Of a DNA stretch of 64,000 bases, positions 1 to 10,687 are shown in pieces. The notes under the pieces were generated by a model. It was given only the letters and a program-made list of their open reading frames with translations, searched no databases and had not been told where the DNA came from. A program made the position numbers and the translations under genes. Source of the stretch: Sipunculus nudus (Eukaryota > Annelida > Sipuncula > Golfingiida > Sipunculidae); assembly GCA_026874595.1 (NCBI GenBank), contig CM049307.1, forward strand, positions 41,050,362 through 41,114,361. The letters run 5' to 3'. Within the stretch, counting starts at the first letter, position 1. Each line of letters begins with the position of its first letter.

Positions 1-551
1 GCTGTTCCGAAGTTGCGCAGAAGGGGGCTCTCTCGGCTGTATCAATTAGCACCGGGCTTATCAGCAGCATCTCTGTGTGCCTTTGAGCAGCGTGTTTTAT
101 GACCCATCAGCAACATTCGACATGGCCAGACTCTCACTTGATACTCCAGTCTGTAACCTCCTTGCTTAAACGAAGCAAAGTTCAAATGTCCAAAACCAGG
201 CCTGGTGAGCACTATGACAGTTCAAATAAAAATTGCAGAGTCCCCTGTTTGTCTGTTGTCTTCTGAGGTGTTACACTTTAATGCTCTCTGTTTGATTGTC
301 CCCCTGTGTTCTCTGGTGTCCTCACAACTGGTAACCTGTAGGACCCCTGCCGTCATCAACGTCACTTCAGAACCACACAACAGGTCGCATTGTCTAGAAA
401 CTTCCATGCTTGGTTAAAATTTAACTATTGGAACTAAACTATTGATCATGTGAATAAGTTAGACCAAACAGAAATTAGAGAATAGTAGACACAAAGTATC
501 GCAGTCTGTACCATCATATGAAAAAACATTCTTTTTTAACTGCACTTTTAA
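1..551. other. POLD2 intron 2 (part); no gene seen
   Basis: By position this is the left visible part of POLD2 intron 2, because the next POLD2 exon must lie beyond base 1 on the minus strand. Both strands carry small open frames (205-417 and its antisense), but these overlap each other, lack splice context and show no recognisable domain. I see no RNA gene or clear repeat boundary here. Confidence 0.5.
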
Positions 552-1311
552 CTAGAATACAGGTAGATGACAAGCGACTACATGTATCTGCCTAAATCAG
601 AGAGGTACAGGTGAAGTGATGATAGGATAAATAGAGGTAATGGGAAAACCTTGTGTGGTAGATGACATATTACATGAAAGATATAGATTAGTTGGTGTGG
701 TATTGTTATGATGTAAAGGCTGAATTACCTGGAGGAAGGGAGAGAGAGAGGGAGAGAGAGCAAGCGAGACAGCAAGTGAGTGAGAGAGCAAGAGAGACGG
801 GAAGAGACGGGGAGGTAGGTGGCGCCACCTGTCATAAAAAATGGAAAAACTATCCAAGATGAATAAACAAGTAAAATTTCAGCCCAATCAGTCAAACGAG
901 TCCTGAGATATCAGCATGGATGTCTGCACTGCAAATGCATAGGTAGGTGGCGCCAACTGTCATATCAACGAAAAATCTATCCAAAAGTATAAACGTGCAA
1001 AATTTCAGGAGAATAAGTCCAACCACTGCAGAGATATGCATGATTTTATCCAAAGGCAGATAAACAGATGGCCGCAGTGCAAAATTTCAGCCCGATCAGT
1101 CAAACGAGTCCAGAGATATCGGGGTATATGTGTGATCACAGACGCACAGATGGATGCAGAGCGCAGAGGAAAGGTCAGAGGTCAAAACAAAATCGGGGCG
1201 AAGCAGTTCACATGTGACCCGAACATAATCCCAGGTTTCTTAAAATTCCACCCAGCAGTTATGGAGGAGTTCTCCGGACACCTACGTGGCCGTGGCGGGC
1301 TGAAAACATAG

Positions 1312-2380
1312 TACCGTATTTATTCCAATTTCGCGATCCCTCTTATTCCTCGACCCCAAAAAATATTTTGAAAGCATAATTTCTAAAATGACTCTAATTT
1401 CTCGACTGCCAACGATGTTTTCTGTCAACGATGTTAAGGTGAAATGTCTCCGTCTCTCACTGGCAACGCAGTTTGTATCTGACTAGATTCTTATTACACT
1501 GGGCATCCACATCAAACTTGGTTCTAATAAAATTTATGAAGATACAAAGATGGGTTTTTCATAATATATAAACTTGATAAAGCGTTCAAGATCCAAATGG
1601 GTGTCCGTGACGGAGCAAACTCGTGTACCGTTCCTGGTATGAATGTGCCTCATGTGCAATTCACGTGGGATCTTCAGCAATAATATTTACAAAATACTGC
1701 AAAGCTCGCGTGGTGGAACAACTGTGACACAGGTGGAACTGTCATTTTAGTTAGGTTTAAACGACCCCGGTAAGTTTTTGGATGGGTGACCGCGCGTACC
1801 AAACGGGGCCCGATCGAGGGCACGCAAGCTAGGACCATTTCCGGTCATATATTTTATTACGTATAATGCAAATAAAAGTTATCTGATAATAAGCCGTTAT
1901 TTTTTATAAAGTCTTCTTCCAACTTGATGCAGCTGCTTGTCCCTTTTCGGCCCGCCGGTATTGCCGCCTTGTGGGTAAACTTGAAACAACTGGTGGTTAC
2001 ATGAGTTGCCGTCTATGTCAAGTGATCGTACCTATACGCGAAGTAGTGATCATTTTGTAAAGTGATTGAGCTCAGTTTGATTAATCATTTGCGGACTGCG
2101 TATAATTCATGTGACGGCTGGAAGCCCGTTTGTAGAAAATACTGTTAAGATAACAAAAACAAACTTATATATGACCAAATTATCACCCAATTCATATGAC
2201 CGCTCGAGTGTCAGAGTGGCTCGATCTGCGTCTCTAAGGAAGGTTATCAAACCGCATGCCTCTAATATCTTGACCACCGCAAATTTTGCATGAAGATAAT
2301 TTTCAAATATCCTCCATTATCTCGACCTCTGAGAAAATTAATTATTTTTAAGTGGTCGCCAAATTAGAATAAATACGGTA
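1312..2380. mobile_element. Nested TIR element inserted in Helentron-like copy A
   Basis: The ends are a near-perfect terminal inverted repeat: TACCGTATTTATTCCAAT at the left and ATTAGAATAAATACGGTA at the right, one mismatch in 18. Weaker inverted similarity continues inward for about 40 bases (TTCGCGATCC against the complement of GGTCGCCAA). Copy B of the host repeat (6470-6508) lacks this segment, so it is an insertion of about 1.07 kb. The outermost TA at each end could be a TA target duplication, as in Tc1/mariner-like elements, but this is not certain. There is no transposase frame, so it is non-autonomous. It carries a 5S-rRNA-like tract. Confidence 0.65.
1766..1795 (+). other. 5S rRNA box C-like fragment
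   Basis: The stretch around TTTTTGGATGGGTGACCG matches the conserved internal control region (box C) of eukaryotic 5S rRNA genes, which reads close to AGTACTTGGATGGGTGACC. Flanking CCCCGG upstream also recalls the 5S sequence. The rest of a 120-nt 5S gene is not evident, so this is a fragment captured by or homologous to the surrounding TIR element, not a functional 5S gene. Confidence 0.5.
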
Positions 2381-2412
2381 TCCGTAAAACTCTGTTTTGG
2401 CGGATACAATTA

Positions 2413-2939
2413 AAGAGCCTAATGCAATATCTGTAGTCTATTCTAAGCTAAAGGTTAGCCACTTAACCTCTTATAAATAGGTTAGAAAAAGCAGATCTCA
2501 CCACACAGAATGTTTGTTTTAAATCAACCTCTTTATAACATGGGGGGGGGCAAAATAATCCAAACACATTCAACATCTGGCAGCAGGTCAGACCAACCAG
2601 TTTCACATAGGGCATTTGGAAGCTAGGGACCTTTCAATTTCCATGAATATGAAACCACCACCTTAGGTTACATGGTTTTTCTGTTTGTCAACATGTAATC
2701 ACCCCCACCCCCAACCCCACTATTCAAACAACATTATCAATATATTGCAAATGAAATATAGTAATAAAATAACTATAGACTTCGGTTCCATTTATGAGTT
2801 TACTATATGAAATATTTGATCTAAACCTGGTTTAGAATTATCATATACTGCAAAAATAATACCTTACTTAATAGTATTTAAGTAATATATTTGAAATGTG
2901 ATTAAGTATATATATTTGAAATGTGTCATAGACATTAAA

Positions 2940-3001
<62 letters not shown>

Positions 3002-3251
3002 CACACATATATAATATATATGTGTGTGTGTCTAGGAGTCATCCCCCCTCCCACTCTGAAAAATAAATTGATGACACAGTATATAATTCTACAAAAGATG
3101 TAGGTTAATAGCTGTTTTTAAATTGCTAAAGCAATCTTCTTGATAATTATTAATTCATCCTACCTCAAAGACTCTGGTCTGTATAGGTCATGACCTACCA
3201 TGCACTTCTCCTAAAAATTGTGGAATAAACACAAAATGTAACATCACTTAC
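2413..3251. other. POLD2 intron 2, AT-rich, no gene
   Basis: Intron sequence between the Helentron-like element and POLD2 exon 2. It holds a G run near 2541, a long AT dinucleotide tract (about 2942-3024) and otherwise unremarkable AT-rich DNA. No coding or RNA gene is seen. Confidence 0.5.
2942..3024. repeat. (AT)n microsatellite
   Basis: Nearly pure TA/AT dinucleotide tract with short interruptions, ending in a TG-rich stretch (3019-3031). Confidence 0.95.
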
Positions 3252-3373
3252 CTCCTCTGAGATCTCCTGAAGAATACTTGGTTTCAGCTGCATGTGTTTA
3301 AACAATGTACCAATCAACACACATTCCTTGCCAGGCTCAATTTCAAACAGTTTACACAGATTTATTTGGTTAC
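3252..3373 (-). CDS. POLD2: POLD2 coding exon 2 (DNA polymerase delta subunit 2)
   Basis: This exon encodes residues 75-115 of the DNA polymerase delta accessory B-subunit (p50), a nuclear replication factor that joins the catalytic subunit POLD1 to POLD3. The translation includes KECVLIGTLFKHMQLKPSIL and ends in QEISEE. This aligns with the vertebrate POLD2 segment that reads approximately KCVVVGTLFKAMPLQPSIL and ends REVSEE, at the start of the OB-fold region. The acceptor (minus strand TTGACAG|GTAACC) and donor (GAGGAG|GTAAGT) are canonical. The phase (one base carried from exon 1, none carried out) fits the upstream exon exactly, giving 41 codons. The remaining exons (OB fold and inactive phosphoesterase domain) lie outside the window. 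Confidence 0.93.
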
Positions 3374-4589
3374 CTGTCAAATATAAAAAGAACAGATTAT
3401 TAGTATCCTTTAAGAAATCTCATACTCAGCAAAACTAGGCTAAACCCTGATAAATAAAGATACAGCAAAATTTATGTCAGAGAATAAAGAAATTAATTAT
3501 CAAGTGAAAAGAAATTATCTAACTTCACAGACCTTATATAAATATCTATGCAAAACTTATGGGTCCACCTGGTTTAAAATTTCATTCTCAAGACATACAA
3601 AGTTTTATGGAAGTTATATATTAATCTCATTATTCATTTGTTCAATACAAATCACATCATCTCAGTGAATGAATGGAAATTTTCTGACAAACCTGATATA
3701 TTGATCATTTCACTTAAAACCCTTATAGGCCTGTAATTAGATAGTCACATCCACAGTTCACAAGTCTTAAGCAGCTATCACAATACAAAGGTTGTAGGTA
3801 CCAGAAGAGAGCTCCTTCACACATGCAAGTGGTAATATAAAACCTCTACTTCACTATTCACTCTGCTCAATCACTCATCAAATAGGACCCTAGTCACTGG
3901 ACGAGGCCAGTGCTTTCCACTTCCGTATATTTTAAGTGGAAGGTCAATGCCGAGTACAACTCCATAGAGCACTACGTCATTCATCATTATGCACTTGAGA
4001 ATAAAAAGTTATCACTTATACAATGGAAAATAATTTTCAAAACAAGGGACCCACGGGTCATGGCCCACAGCTATATTTACCTTTGACAGAAAATAAAATC
4101 CTGTTTGACAGAAAAGAGGTCACAGGTTTTTAAATATATTTAGTTTATTACACTTGTAAATTTAGCATAATTATTAATAAGCCTATCTGGCATATATCAT
4201 TCTATCATTCTCTCTATGTATATCATAAAATCATTGTCGATGTTTTGACAAGGTACCTAATGTTCCAGTCCATAACTAAGAAACTAAAAACAAGGGACCC
4301 ATGGGTCACAGCGCTCAGCTGATTGTGACAGTTATAACTGCATCACCATTGATTTTTTTTTTTTAAATTGCAATAAAAATACTATCCTCAGTGCTCAGGA
4401 ACTAGGACTCAATGACTTTGGGGGGGGGGGAAGAGTTACAACACCTTTGGATATTAATACAGAATACAGAATACGGAATTAAATTAAATGGTGCTTACAG
4501 GGACTGGTGGGAGTTAAAGCACCTCTGCATTTACGTAAAGGATAAAATTTAATTGAAATGAAATAATTTTTAAATATTTAAAAAAAAGG
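3374..4589. other. POLD2 intron 1, left part; fragments of a GGGACCC repeat
   Basis: No gene. Two short copies of a dispersed motif of the form ACAAGGGACCCAYGGGTCA followed by a CAGCT tract occur at about 4042-4075 and 4291-4321. In the opposite orientation the same motif ends the 1-kb duplicated segments at 42900 and 45785 and recurs at 38060 and 60303. A G run lies near 4421. The open frame at 3474-3668 is AT-rich intron without support. Confidence 0.5.
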
Positions 4590-5370
4590 CAGACAGATGG
4601 AAAACAAAGCAAATAACTTTAATTTCCATTCAACTGAGACAGGAAAATAATGAACAAATATTTGCATTAGATCCTATTTTTTTCTTTTGTAAAGTGATTT
4701 TTTTTAAAGTTTATAAATTTCACTATATATTTACAGTATATCATATATATCTGAATATTTAAACTGATTCACAAAATTAAATTCCATCAACATTTATACT
4801 TAATTTAGTCAGGTAACATCACATTATGCACACAGATATATTTTTTTTATAAAATATATTTTTAAATTTGCAAAGCAATAAATATATGAAAATAACACTC
4901 CAGAATTCACAATTTTAAATTGCACCTTTAATTATCCATGATTTGTTTCATATATTATCAAATTATGCCTACTGATGGGTTAAATTATATTTTGTTTAAT
5001 TATTTAAAAGGAAATAACTTCTTTAAAATGCTACCTCAGAACGATGTTGCATCTCTTGGATTACTTCTTGAATTAATATTTCAAGAAAAGTTGTGCACAC
5101 TGTACTGGATCAAAAACAGCTTTACATTTAAAGAAAAACAGTTGACAAAAACAAACCATGTATTGCAATATAATTTGTGATGGTGGTGGTGGTAGGGGGG
5201 GGGGAGGATGTGTTAGGGTAGGGCCCATGAGAATATGTGTATATTTATTACAGCAGGGGTGTTCTGCTAGTGCTGCATCACTAATAAGGTTACCTAGCAA
5301 GGCTATAGTGAGCATGAGTGGGGTTTCGGATATACAAAATGCAAATACATCAGAGCATCTGAAAAACTTC
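4590..5370 (+). repeat. Dispersed repeat family L, copy 1
   Basis: About 0.8 kb of AT-rich sequence that recurs at 7440-8055 plus 9061-9200 (same orientation, interrupted) and at 43760-44590 (opposite orientation). Shared landmarks include the TTGAATTA/ATTTCAAGAAAA tract (about 5065-5090), a GTGGTGGTGG/G-run segment, and CACTAATAAGGTTACC (about 5279). I see no coding capacity common to the copies. The family is unidentified and is probably a degraded non-autonomous element. Confidence 0.6.
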
Positions 5371-5375
5371 AATAA

Positions 5376-6508
5376 CTAGAATACGGATAGTCGACAAGCG
5401 ACTACGTGTATCCGCCGAAATCAGAGTGGGACGGGTGAAGTGAGGCATTGATTGAGTAACAAGGGGGAAATAGAGTGAGGAGTGTTGCATATTAGCATGG
5501 ATGTCTGCAGCTGAAATGTGTATGTAGGTTGTGCCACCTACCACAAAATCCAGAAAGCTATCAGAGTTGTATACAAATGCAAAAAGTCAAACCACTGCCA
5601 AGTTATGAGTAATTTTATCCCACTGCAGGCAAACAGACCCTGTGCAAAAATGGTTTCAGGTGGCGCCACCAGTTTTGCCTATGATAAAGAGCTATGTGAG
5701 ATCTATACACATGCAAAATTTTGGCCCAATCGGTCAAACGGTTCCAAAGATATAAGCCTGGATGTCTGCAGCATAAACATAAATGTAGGTGGCGCCACCT
5801 GCCACAAAATCGTGACAGCTATGCAAGATGTATAAACCAGCAAAATTTTAGGCAGATAAGTCAAACCAGAGATAGGGAGTGATTTTAACCCACGGCAGAC
5901 AAACAGACGGGTGCTGTGCAAAAATGGTTGCAGGTGGCGCCACCAGTTTTGTGTATGATTAAGAGCTATGTGTGATCTATACACATGCAAAATTTTGGCC
6001 CAATCAGTCAAATGGTTCCTAGTATGAGCTTGAATGTCTGCATCGTAAACGTGAATGGAGGTGGCGCCACCTGTCATAAAATCAAGAAAGCTGTCCTGGA
6101 TGTATACACATGCAAAAATTCAGGTGGATAAGTCCAACCAATGCAGAGATATGGGTGATTTTATCCCATGGCAGATGAACAGATGGACATGGTGCAAAAA
6201 TGGTTGCAGGTGGCGCCACCATTTTTATGTATGTTATATAGCTATCCAAGGGCTACATTTGTCAACATTTTTTTTCCGGATCGGTCAAACGGTTCCCGAG
6301 ATATGTGGGTTAATGTGTCATAACAGACGCACAGATGGACGCAGAGCGCAGACGAAAGGTCAGAGGTCAAACCAAAATCAGGGCACAGCAGTTCACATGT
6401 GACCCGAACATAATCCCGGGTTTCGTAAAATCCGCCCAGCGGTTACGGAGGAGTTCTCTGGACACCTATGCGGCGGCGGCTGAAAACTCTGTTTTGGAGA
6501 TACAATTA
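5376..6508 (-). mobile_element. Helitron/Helentron-like element, copy B (intact ends)
   Basis: The cleanest copy of the family. On the minus strand it ends with a stem-loop (TAGTCG / loop CTTGT / CGACTA), eight bases, then CTAG and host TT, which is the layout of a Helitron 3' end. Subterminal inverted repeats are GTATCCGCCGAAATCAGAG (5409-5427) and CTCTGTTTTGGAGATAC (6488-6504). The core is a tandem array with GGTGGCGCCACC at 5659, 5788, 5933, 6060 and 6209. Spacings alternate 129/145/127/149, so the true unit is a dimer of about 274 bp. No Rep/helicase frame is present. Open frames in the core are by-products of the repeats. Confidence 0.65.
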
Positions 6509-7432
6509 GAATAATTTTTAAGCTTTTACTTTCAAATCTCACAATTTAACAGATTAAATCCACATGTATCCCAGCTGTGAAAAATAAATTAAATATTCTT
6601 ACGAGAAAAAAACGTGCCATGGTCAAATTTGGGCAAATTTTAAGGTACTAATTTTATAGTTTTGCTAATATTTTAAAAAATTTAAAAGATTTAGATCTCA
6701 TTTTGGGTATACAATCAAATTTTGATTAATTTAAGTTATATTACTGATAAAAATCCCTTGCTTTATCGTTTTTTTGTGTTAAGTGACCAAATATTTTTCC
6801 TGATTTTTTAAAAAGTGCAATATGTTTGGGCCCATAACTTTTTTAAATTATATAATACAGACATAATTTCTGGCATGTACATAGGAACTATATGGAGGAT
6901 TATCTATGGTTAATAGGAGGAAAAACAGATGAGTGGTTTTGATATAAGGCAGTCCTGAAGTGTGATAATAGGATTTTAATAAAAAATTGAGGTTTTTACT
7001 TAATTTCTCACAGGAACAAAGTCGCAGAGACCCAATTTTAGGCTTGGTAGGAGATCTTGGGGACATCTAACATTATGCCGAATTTTGGATTCCTAGGTCT
7101 TATGGTTTCAAAACTTGCCACATCTATGGACGGACAGACGGATGGACAATGGACCACGACTATAGCTCAGAAGACATGGAGGTTTTGTATCAATTTTTTT
7201 ATTATTCTTGGGGGTACTTACAAGCCCCATAGCTCTAAGGATATAGGTCGCAGTGACCTAATTTCAGGTATCCAAGGAGATTTTTTATGGACCTTTATAG
7301 GTTTTCAGTTACAGGTTTCTAGGTTCAGCTGTTACGATCTGTGCCCTACTAACAGACGACCGGACAGACGACGGACAAAGTGCCATACCTGTACCTCAGA
7401 TGACTTACAGTCAGCTGAGCTAAAGATAGCAT
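6509..7432 (-). repeat. Dispersed repeat family A (terminal hairpin), copy 1
   Basis: Reverse-oriented copy of a family that begins with a hairpin built on TAGCTCAG...CTGAGCTA (here 7400-7428). A cluster of GACAGACG/CCGT-type tetranucleotides follows, then about 0.7 kb of AT-rich body containing the landmarks GATGTCCCCAAGATCTCC and CATGGCACGTTTTT. Other copies are at 9205-10437, 40291-41023, 41045-41690, 43031-43750 and 58456-59180. A frame of about 67-72 codons starting MSPRSPTKPK is kept in three copies (6848-7066 here). Coding status is unproven. Confidence 0.65.
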
Positions 7433-7439
7433 AGAGATG

Positions 7440-8055
7440 TAAAAAGCAAAAAAAACTTGAATTCCCATTTTACTGAGACAAAAAAAATAATGGACAAATG
7501 TTTGCATTAAATCCCCATTTTTTTATTACATCAATTTTTTACCAAATTTATAAATTTTACTATTCATTAACAGTATAACAGTATAACATATATATCTGAA
7601 TATTGAAGTTAATTTGAAATTCTTAATTGCATCAACATTTATTGCTAATTTGGTCAGGTAACATCACATCATGCACACAAATGTATTAATTTATTTTTAC
7701 AAAATATATATTTTTTTTTAATTTGGTAAAAAATAAATATCTGAAAATAACACTTGATACAGAATTCACAATTCTAAATTGATTTGACTCATATATTATC
7801 AAATTATGCCTACTCAAAGGTTTAATTCTATTTTAATTTGCATAAATTATTATTTATCACAAAGGAGATTTCTTTAAAAAGCTACATTATCATGACATGG
7901 CACCTTCTGGATAACTCCTTGAATTACTATTTCAAGAAAAAGTTTTGTACATTGGAGTGGAAACAGATTTACAATTAAAGAAAAACTGTTCAAACAATGA
8001 CAGTTATGGTAATACACTTGGTGTGGGCGGGAGGAGGAAGGGTGCAGACATGGGG
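7440..8055 (+). repeat. Dispersed repeat family L, copy 2 (first part)
   Basis: Matches 4605-5200 in the same orientation (AACTGAGACA-like tract near 7470, ATTTCAAGAAAAAGTT near 7930, GGTGTGGGCGGGAGGAGG near 8018). The copy is interrupted at about 8056 and its remaining part appears at 9061-9200, so about 1 kb has been inserted. Confidence 0.55.
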
Positions 8056-8215
8056 TAATCATAGTCAGTAATCGTAATCAATTGCAATTGATTACATTTG
8101 TGTAGTAATCATAATTGATTACATTTATTTTTTCAGCAATGTAATTGTAACCATAATCAATTACTTTGCCTATATTATTGTAATCATGGTGATTATATAT
8201 GATTACACAGATTAC
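8056..8215. repeat. Inverted GTAATCAATT/AATTGATTAC foldback
   Basis: A run of alternating TAATCAATT and AATTGATTAC words in both orientations, including AATCAATTGCAATTGATTA, a perfect palindrome. It is a small AT-rich foldback sequence of unknown class. Confidence 0.6.
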
Positions 8216-9060
8216 CTTTTTATATGTTTCAAGTTTAATTAGCTACAATTGATATTTCTTTATAACATGACCGTTTGTGATTACTAGTGGTTAAAAACTT
8301 CAAAAAGAATGATTAACAGAGCTATGTTTTCAGTCATCAAATGAATCAGCAATAGGTTATGTATCTGATGGAAGCTCAATTTAGTGAACGTGAACATTGC
8401 CCTCATACTGTTGACAAATATCTAAACCCTTGTATATATTTATGCAACATATTGGTAAATAAATAAATAACCTACTTGTGCTGGTAAAAATGAGCGGTTA
8501 TACTAACCCTGACATTTCACAATTCACACCTGTCAGCTACATCTTGAGCAGATCACCTAATTTGTACGAGGGTTTAAGCAAGTCAACACAGTTAAGCATT
8601 CCCTCTTAAATATATGAGCAAATTAACTTGAATATAGCATTTAAGGTGTAAAAATTGGCCATTTAGAGGGTCAATAAATACAATGAGCGCAAGATGTTAT
8701 CACTTCTGTTTACCAGTACATGAAGAATATTTGTACAACCTAGTAAGTCAACAATGATTTGATACATTTAATGCAATCCCCTCCCTCAGCCAAATTTTTC
8801 AGATATCAAGGTGTGTGTGCCCTGTGTGGACAGGGACCACTCCTTCTAAATCTTATTTATGCCCATGGTAATTATACAGGGCTGACAATTAAAGCTTGGA
8901 GCTCAGAGTTTGGCCTGTGGACTGTGATATTAGGCTAAGGATGATGTAATGCAAACATCATAAGCATAATAAAGTTAATTAGTCACAAGGTTGCTTTGGA
9001 GCCTAGTATTCACAGTTCCCTATATGTTCTGTGAAGCATGTCTGGAAGGGTGACAGGAGA
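8216..9060. other. Inserted segment within repeat L copy 2; no gene
   Basis: About 0.85 kb with no matching sequence elsewhere in the window, no long frame and no RNA gene that I can see. With 8056-8215 it interrupts repeat family L. I could not find clear terminal repeats. Confidence 0.35.
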
Positions 9061-9200
9061 ATAACTTTACACCTGTGACAGATGGGGTGCTGGACCTGTG
9101 TTGCACCACTAATAAGGTTACCCAGGCAGGGCTGTAGTGACCTGAAGTGGGTAGTCTCAAGTTTGACAATTGATGCAAATGAATACTATAGAGCCTCTGA
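9061..9200 (+). repeat. Dispersed repeat family L, copy 2 (second part)
   Basis: Resumes the family L sequence: CACTAATAAGGTTACC and the following GCTGTAGTGA, TGCAAATGAATAC tract match 5279-5360. Confidence 0.55.
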
Positions 9201-9204
9201 AAAA

Positions 9205-10437
9205 AATTTTGAAAAAATAGCCTAACTTTTCAGATTTTATTTTCAAATTTCATAATTTAACAGATTAAATCCTAATGTGTACCTGCTCCGAAAATTAAAT
9301 CAAAAAGTTTGGCAAAATTTAAGGGATTACGGTCTTAATGAGCGGGGTCTGAATGGGCATGCTGCTTTTGAGCGTGGTTCTAATGCGCGCGGTCTGGATG
9401 GGCGCGTGACCTAATTAGGTCTTGATGGGCGTGGGCCGTCTGGCCGTGTTGCACTATGTGAATGGAGAGGAACGCTGGTACCTTTGATATTCCTTCACTT
9501 ATATCAATAAACAATTCTGAAAATAACAAAGGAGTATGACTGGCCGTGTATGACCATGTAAATAGAGATTAGCGTCGGTATTTTTTTACGAACCGTCAGT
9601 GATATCGTTTAACAATCATGGAAAACAACAAAGCAGTACCGGTCGCCGTGCCTGTCCATGTGAATTTAGAAAGCGTCGGTATTTTTAGTAATATCTTTAA
9701 CAAATCGTGAAAATAACAAAGCAGCAGTTTTTAAGGTGCCACGTACTTAACACTGGATACGATTGGCCATTGACTTACGGCCAACCGCTTGGCATGACAC
9801 GCATGACTGTGACCTACTTTCCATCAAAAGGAATGCCCGGGATGATTGCCGCAAAATCAAATTATTCAAATAATGCCCCCGCCCCCATTAAGACTGACAC
9901 CATTTAAGGTACTATTTATGCTAATAACTTAAATTTCTTTTTAAAAATTCAGATCTAATTTTGGATATACAACTGATTCTTGACTGAATAAAGTTATATC
10001 CCTGAAAAAAAGTTTCTAGCTTCAATAATTATGTTGAGTAAATATATTTCGTGATGTTTTAAAAGTGCAGCATTATGTTTTGTTCCATAACTTTGAAAAA
10101 TTATGTAATACTGCGGTATTTCTGACACATACATAGGAACTATATAGGGGAACATAAATGGATTGGTGAATATGAAGAAAAACAGTTGCGTGGTTTTAAT
10201 AATAGGCAGACCTGAAGTGTGATAATGGATTTTTAACGGAAAATTGATTTTTTCCTTAATTTCTCTTTGGAACAAAGTTGCAGTGACCCAATTTTCAGTT
10301 TGGCCCAAGATCTTGGGGACATCTAACAGTATGTCAACTTTGGATTCATAGTGCCAGTCTAACGGACGTACAGACAGACAACAGACAATGGACCATGACT
10401 ATAGCTCAGATGATTTATAGTCAGCTGAGCTAAAAAT
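9205..10437 (-). repeat. Dispersed repeat family A, copy 2 (interrupted)
   Basis: Reverse-oriented family A copy, ending at the right in the hairpin CTCAGATGATTTATAGTCAG / CTGAGCTA (about 10405-10436) preceded by ACGTACAGACAGACAAC tetranucleotide remnants. It is split by a 577-bp insertion at 9325-9901. Copy 1 (6640-6660) shows the uninterrupted order. Confidence 0.65.
9325..9901. mobile_element. hAT-like non-autonomous insertion with 8-bp target duplication
   Basis: Flanked by the direct repeat ATTTAAGG at 9317-9324 and 9902-9909. The paralogous copy of the host repeat reads ATTTTAAGGTACTA without the insertion (about 6646-6659), giving an empty site. The ends carry inverted similarity: GGTCTTAATGAGCGGGG at the left against the complement of CCCCGCCCCCATTAAGAC at the right. 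Inside are about three tandem units of about 115-120 bp with the landmarks GCGTCGGTATTTTT and GAAAATAACAAAG. An 8-bp target duplication is typical of the hAT superfamily. No transposase is encoded. Confidence 0.7.
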
Positions 10438-10464
10438 GTATCATTAATAACTCTTCATACAAAC

Positions 10465-10687
10465 CCCATTTTCTCTTGGCTGACTTGAGCAGCCTTCCTC
10501 TTGCACTCAGCAGTCTGACGGCATAGATGTGAGCATACTGGACGCCGAAGTCTCGTTTCTTAACAACAAACTGATCTGACAAGTTCTCATACTGCGCGAC
10601 AGCCCGGCTGTATGAACACGGACTGTCTGACGGCTCTGAAAGAAGAGCCCCAGCCTTTTCGTCTTTTTTATCACCAAGAAGCTGCAT
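10465..10687 (-). CDS. POLD2: POLD2 coding exon 1, start of DNA polymerase delta subunit 2
   Basis: Encodes residues 1-74 plus one base. The ATG at 10687-10685 is the only in-frame methionine before the conserved part, and an in-frame TAA lies six codons upstream, which fixes the start. Residues 50-59, QYAHIYAVRL, match the strongly conserved QYAHIYATRL of animal POLD2, and the SEPSDSP and YSRA region corresponds to the variable N-terminus. The exon ends at AAATGG G|GTTTGT, phase 1, and joins exon 2 at 3373 to give W-G-N-Q. POLD2 is the non-catalytic B-subunit needed for stable polymerase delta in lagging-strand synthesis and repair. Intron 1 is 7.1 kb and full of mobile elements. Confidence 0.93.

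Larger units (their letters stand above)
552..2412 (-). mobile_element. Helitron/Helentron-like element, copy A (interrupted)
   Basis: Non-autonomous element whose 3' end lies at the left. Read on the minus strand it ends in CTAG followed by host TT, preceded by a weak stem-loop. Subterminal inverted repeats are visible: GTATCTGCCTAAATCAGAG at 584-602 against CTCTGTTTTGGCGGATAC at 2390-2407. The core carries GGTGGCGCCACC-type motifs near 820 and 950 plus a block at 1135-1260 (dihydrogen-poor GC-richer tract) that is nearly repeated at 6325-6440 in copy B. The right boundary, GATACAATTA, is shared with copy B. The copy is split by a separate element at 1312-2380. No transposase or Rep/helicase frame is present. 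Family assignment is inferred from the termini. Confidence 0.6.

Noticed and set aside
1766-1795. 5S rRNA gene
   Set aside because: Only the box C region matches. The 5' half and the 3' end of a 5S gene are absent.
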